A DNA stretch of 64,000 bases, from assembly GCA_030528285.1 (NCBI GenBank), contig JAUMZE010000006.1, positions 56,585 through 120,584 on the forward strand, read 5' to 3'. A model generated the notes under the pieces. That model was not told the origin of the DNA, made no database searches, and was given only the letters and a program-made list of their open reading frames with translations. This document shows, one piece after another, positions 60,926 to 64,000 of the stretch. Within the stretch, counting starts at the first letter, position 1; each line of letters opens with the position of its first letter. Source of the stretch: Aerococcus sp. (lineage in GTDB: Bacteria > Bacillota > Bacilli > Lactobacillales > Aerococcaceae). The translations under genes were made by a program, and so were the position numbers.

Positions 60926-62332
60926 TTAGTTTTTCTCCTTTATCTTTTTTAATTGACTGTAAAATGCCGGCCATGATAGTTGTTTGGCTTGCGGTGCTTG
61001 GTATTTAATCCAGCCCTCTTTGTAGTGGTGGGCTTTCGCGTAGAGGTAATAATCTTCCAATGTGTGGAGGTCGTGCGGGGACTTCTCCCGGTATTCATCG
61101 AGGACCTCCAGCCGTTTGTAGTTCAGTGTGATTGGTTTGATCGCAATCAGTTCTTGATCGACTTGTTTCAGCTCTTTAGGTTCTGTTTCAATGGCTCGCC
61201 CACATAATGGACAAGGCGTAGTCTGTGTGGGGATCACCCCAAAGCAATAGGGACAGGTGGTGAGTGGGGGTGCGTCTCGCTTCTTCTCTCCTCTCTTTTT
61301 CTTCGGGCGACCATATAGAGACCATTGGCGTGGATCATCCGGAAGACCGTGACGGGTGTAGTTTGCCACATGGTCGATGATGATCGCTTTTTTGCCTGGC
61401 TGGTAGCGCATCGCCCGCATGGATTGTTGTAAGAACAACACCAGCGATTGCGTGGGACGTGCGAGGATCACACAGGAGCAATCGGGCACGTCAAACCCTT
61501 CAGAGATCAAATCACAGTTACAAAGCACGTTAATTTGACCGGTCTTGAATGCCTCCATGATTGCTTGTCGTTCACTGGCGGGTGTTTTACTATCCGCATG
61601 TGCGGCAGGGATGCCCGCTTGATGGAACTGATGAGCGAATCGTTTGGAGTATTCGACACTATGCGCATAGAGAATCGCTTGCCGACCCTCTGCAAAGTGT
61701 CGGTAGTTCTTCACCACATCGCCAAAGATCGTACTGCCGAGCGCCTGATCAATGGATTGGTTGGTGTACTCCCCTGTGGAAGCGGTTTTCAATGCTTTCT
61801 CGTTAGTGAGGTTTACACTATAATAGGCGTAAGGAGCAAGGAATTTTTTAACCACTAATTGCTTCACACTCAAACTTTTTATCATGACCGAATAGATATC
61901 ATCGAACCCTTGCCCATTCATCCGCCACGGTGACCCAGTGAACCCGAGACGGGGCACTTCTTTGTAGTAGTCATAGATGTAGCGGTAAGTTTTGGCTCGG
62001 CTGTGGTGTGTTTCGTCGGTAATGATGAGATCTGGCCGGGGGAGCTGGTGAAGTCGGTTGAACACCTTCCCCACGGTCAAGATCGTACAGTAGTCGAGGT
62101 TCACGCCCTGCTTTTGAAAGGTTTCCGTGATCTGTTCCACCAGTTCCTTTCTGTGGACGGTGAACAGTACCCGATGTCCTTTCTCTGTCGTTAAGCGGGC
62201 GATTTCAGCGATCACAACGGACTTCCCGCTACCAGGTGGGGAAACAATCAACACTCCCTGATTGCCGTCTCTCAGGGCGCTTCTGGTGCGTCTGACGAGG
62301 TCTTGTTGGTAGTCGTAGAGTTTATAGACCAT
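60926..62332 (-). CDS. DEAD/DEAH-box helicase with zinc ribbon
   Basis: A 468-residue SF2 helicase with motif I VSPPGSGKSVVIAEI, motif II ITDETHHSRA (DETH), motif III GFTGSPWRM and motif VI LFLQQSMRAMRYQPGK. The C-terminal region has a zinc ribbon (CPYCFGVIPTQTTPCPLCGR). It acts in phage replication or recombination. Its start lies within the end of the AAA ATPase gene (61-base overlap). Confidence 0.92.
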   Translation of the reverse strand: MVYKLYDYQQDLVRRTRSALRDGNQGVLIVSPPGSGKSVVIAEIARLTTEKGHRVLFTVHRKELVEQITETFQKQGVNLDYCTILTVGKVFNRLHQLPRPDLIITDETHHSRAKTYRYIYDYYKEVPRLGFTGSPWRMNGQGFDDIYSVMIKSLSVKQLVVKKFLAPYAYYSVNLTNEKALKTASTGEYTNQSIDQALGSTIFGDVVKNYRHFAEGRQAILYAHSVEYSKRFAHQFHQAGIPAAHADSKTPASERQAIMEAFKTGQINVLCNCDLISEGFDVPDCSCVILARPTQSLVLFLQQSMRAMRYQPGKKAIIIDHVANYTRHGLPDDPRQWSLYGRPKKKRGEKKRDAPPLTTCPYCFGVIPTQTTPCPLCGRAIETEPKELKQVDQELIAIKPITLNYKRLEVLDEYREKSPHDLHTLEDYYLYAKAHHYKEGWIKYQAPQAKQLSWPAFYSQLKKIKEKN

Positions 62333-63012
62333 AATTCATCCACCTTGCACCCCTTTCGATCATCGAGGCGGTTTTTAGCCATTTGATGATTATCAGGTTG
62401 TAGGATAAAGCCCCGATGTAACTCCCCCTCTTTGTTGATAACAATCAGATGAGCGATCACATCCGTTAGTCCCATGAAATTGTTGGCGATGGTGTGGCGT
62501 AAATCAGGGAAGGCCCGGTTGAAGGTCTGCCCACTTTCATCGATATATTGATCTTCTTTCTCCCATGCGGTAAAAATGAGACGCATTGGGAGCTTTTTTA
62601 GTTCACGGACCGCTCGTAATATCATGAAGTCGACTTTCTGATAATCGGACTGAGCAGGAACACCTCCTTGGCTAGTTTTGCCGTTCTTCCCGAGATTTTC
62701 CAAACTACTTCGAAAGAGCTCCGTGATGTTATCAATAACGAGGTTGTCATAGTGTTCACTGTAAGCGGGATTGGTGACTAGCTCCGAAGCGATATTCAAC
62801 CACTCCTGCCAAGCGTCACTGGAATCAAAATTGTAAATGTCCATTCCTTGTTGTCCTTGGAGCACCACACTGGAATGGTCGATATCGATCACCAATGTTT
62901 TGCCCGGGAGTGATTTCAAGCTACTTGTCTTCCCTACTCCTTGCTTGCCATAAATGAGATAAGTCACATGATCATTCGTGAGATCCTTGGCGTGGGTAAT
63001 ATTCAGTGCCAT
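62272..63012 (-). CDS. AAA ATPase, Sak4/RecA-like (AAA_24)
   Basis: A 246-residue P-loop protein: Walker A IYGKQGVGKTSSLKSL, a Walker B-like NLVIDNITELF and an internal IFTAWEKEDQYID stretch. Such phage ATPases resemble Sak4 single-strand annealing/recombination proteins. Its last 60 bases overlap the helicase start. The neighbouring Gp157 and DUF669 genes are usual companions. Confidence 0.85.
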   Translation of the reverse strand: MALNITHAKDLTNDHVTYLIYGKQGVGKTSSLKSLPGKTLVIDIDHSSVVLQGQQGMDIYNFDSSDAWQEWLNIASELVTNPAYSEHYDNLVIDNITELFRSSLENLGKNGKTSQGGVPAQSDYQKVDFMILRAVRELKKLPMRLIFTAWEKEDQYIDESGQTFNRAFPDLRHTIANNFMGLTDVIAHLIVINKEGELHRGFILQPDNHQMAKNRLDDRKGCKVDELWSINSTTTNKTSSDAPEAP

Positions 63013-63027
63013 GTTACTTCCTCCTTT

Positions 63028-63528
63028 CTATTTAAAGCGCAGTGATTCGGTTTGTTTGAGCTTGACCCCTGGCAGTGTGTGATCGGCCTTGATGTAGTCC
63101 TTGAGTGCTTTCTTGTCGAGCTTCGGTGCTTGCGGAATGTAGAACGTGTCTGGAATCTTCGCATGCTCGGAAATGTCGAGCTTAGGCGGGTTCATCTGGA
63201 TGTACACCGTGTTGAGAGACGTCTTGATCTTCTGCTGACCTCGTAAAGTCATGGCTTGTTGCATGGTCTCCTTCAGCCGTTCTATCAGTTTCTCCACACC
63301 CTGGCGCCGCTCCTTGATCCGATTCTCCTCGGCTTTCTGTTCCTCAGTGACACTCTTTAGATGGCGCAAGAAGGCAATATAATCGTCCATCTTGGCTTCT
63401 AAGTCGCCTTGGTTCAGTTGGAGGACTTCCAGTGCGTCATCAATCTCCTCCTCGCTCTGGGCCTTGTCAAAAGCCTCCATGAGGTCCAGATACTCTTCAT
63501 TGAGGTGATACATGGATAGTTGAGTCAT
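63028..63528 (-). CDS. Siphovirus Gp157-like protein
   Basis: A 166-residue protein with a long central coiled coil (residues about 15-85) and a conserved C-terminal region (MNPPKLDISEHAKIPDTFY; LPGVKLKQTESLRF). Gp157 proteins are common in phage early regions; in Streptococcus one was linked to phage resistance. The start is ATG 63528 after AAGGAGTG; GTG 63537 overlaps the site itself. Confidence 0.85.
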   Translation of the reverse strand: MTQLSMYHLNEEYLDLMEAFDKAQSEEEIDDALEVLQLNQGDLEAKMDDYIAFLRHLKSVTEEQKAEENRIKERRQGVEKLIERLKETMQQAMTLRGQQKIKTSLNTVYIQMNPPKLDISEHAKIPDTFYIPQAPKLDKKALKDYIKADHTLPGVKLKQTESLRFK

Positions 63529-63533
63529 TGATT

Positions 63534-63764
63534 TCACTCCTTCTTATCTTTCACCGATGAAATAGCTTCAATAACGGACACAGGGAAGGTGATTTCTTCT
63601 CCATCGAGCGTCGTTAGAGTGAAGAGCGAGTCGTGTCCATTCTCCACATAGTTACGCCATTGATTTTTTAACGCTGTACTTTTGACGGTATTAGGTAGAT
63701 GTTTCTCGTCTCTAAAGTCATAATCGCCAATTGGTGTGTAGATGATGCCATGTTCTATAATCAT
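63534..63764 (-). CDS. Small phage early protein, unknown
   Basis: A 76-residue protein (MIIEHGIIYTPIGDYDFRDE at the start) with a likely beta-rich end (LTTLDGEEITFPVSVIEA). It overlaps both neighbours by a few bases (ATGA with the KilAC gene), so it is part of the early operon. No family recognised. Confidence 0.6.
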   Translation of the reverse strand: MIIEHGIIYTPIGDYDFRDEKHLPNTVKSTALKNQWRNYVENGHDSLFTLTTLDGEEITFPVSVIEAISSVKDKKE

Positions 63765-64000
63765 GCCAGTACCTCCTCTTGTTCAATCAGTGGCAGAACA
63801 CCCAGCGTCTTGAGTAACTCATAGATGAACAACCGCCCATTTTGCGTCCATTTAGTAAACATCTTGCTGTGGCTGTCATCGATCACATGTGTGGTGGATT
63901 GCGTGTAGCCTTTCTCTGCGTACTTCTGATAGAGGAACCAAGTGTCCCCCTGCTTATACTGAACGCCTAACTCATGCAACTTCTGGTTCAGCCAACGTGC
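63761..64000 (-). CDS. Phage antirepressor, C-terminal KilAC domain (partial)
   Basis: The frame is open through the right edge; the visible 79 residues (ARWLNQKLHELGVQYKQGD, then WFLYQKYAEKGYTQSTTH and KWTQNGRLFIYELLKTLGV) match KilAC, the C-terminal part of phage antirepressors. The DNA-binding or BRO-type N-terminus must lie beyond 64000. It probably takes part in the lysis-lysogeny switch. Confidence 0.85.
   Translation of the reverse strand, partial: ARWLNQKLHELGVQYKQGDTWFLYQKYAEKGYTQSTTHVIDDSHSKMFTKWTQNGRLFIYELLKTLGVLPLIEQEEVLA

Larger units (their letters stand above)
28740..64000. mobile_element. Myovirus-type prophage (left part; right end outside window)
   Basis: Everything from about 28740 to the right edge is a prophage in standard order: early and replication genes at right, then packaging, head, contractile tail, lysis, and a lysogenic-cargo region next to the left junction. 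Sheath and tube proteins prove a contractile tail. The integrase, repressor and right attachment site must lie beyond 64000. The structural genes look intact. The left boundary is inferred from the end of host genes (28525) and the repeat block at 28752-28785. Confidence 0.93.

Noticed and set aside
1-64000. tRNA, rRNA and insertion sequences
   Set aside because: I looked for tRNA-like folds, transposase signatures and CRISPR arrays on both strands by eye and found none that I could support.

Overview
The window looks like a chromosome segment of a low-to-medium GC Bacillota, most likely order Lactobacillales. The housekeeping order phoH-ybeY-dgkA-era-recO-glyQ-glyS, then obgE-rnz-SDR-recJ-apt, is typical of lactic acid bacteria, as are a glycine T-box, a water-forming-type NADH oxidase and strong AAGGAGG ribosome binding sites. 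I cannot name the genus from the sequence alone.

Positions 1-15100 are mostly transport, redox and regulation. They hold the end of an unidentified gene, an MFS exporter, a five-gene operon (YtrA-type GntR regulator, ABC ATPase, permease, anchored protein, VanZ-like protein) whose promoter carries two identical operators, a xi-class glutathione transferase, GltS, an orphan PhoU-like protein, a broken UPF0237-UPF0210 pair, a zinc-binding lipoprotein behind a Zur-like box, NADH oxidase, and the serine/threonine symporter SstT. Positions 15100-28525 are a leftward block of RNA, DNA-repair and ribosome-assembly genes: apt, recJ, an SDR, rnz, obgE, a T-box-controlled glyQS, recO, era, dgkA, ybeY and phoH.

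From about 28750 to the right edge lies a prophage whose integrase end is outside the window. Reading leftward from the right edge: an early region (KilAC antirepressor, Gp157, AAA ATPase, helicase, DUF669, D5-type primase-helicase, an iteron-like repeat field, VRR-NUC nuclease, two HTH-zinc-ribbon regulators, a deoxyribosyltransferase/DUF1599-like fusion, a glutaredoxin, an ArpU/RinA-type late activator); a control region with two sets of 11-bp tandem repeats; packaging and head genes (terS, terL, portal, minor head protein, scaffold, capsid); a contractile-tail module with sheath, tube, frameshifted chaperone, a 1439-residue tape measure and a PBSX-like baseplate; tail fibres with sugar-binding and collagen-like parts; and lysis genes. 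The phage is therefore a myovirus.

The prophage carries several conflict modules. The minor head protein ends in a domain resembling polymorphic toxin type 50. It is followed by a small putative immunity gene, a broken second copy of the toxin tail, and a second related immunity gene. Between the left attachment site and the lysin are a Panacea-domain (DUF4065) antitoxin with a PemK/MazF-like toxin, and on the other strand a 43-residue hydrophobic peptide with features of a type I toxin. These modules are the most likely places for new biology.
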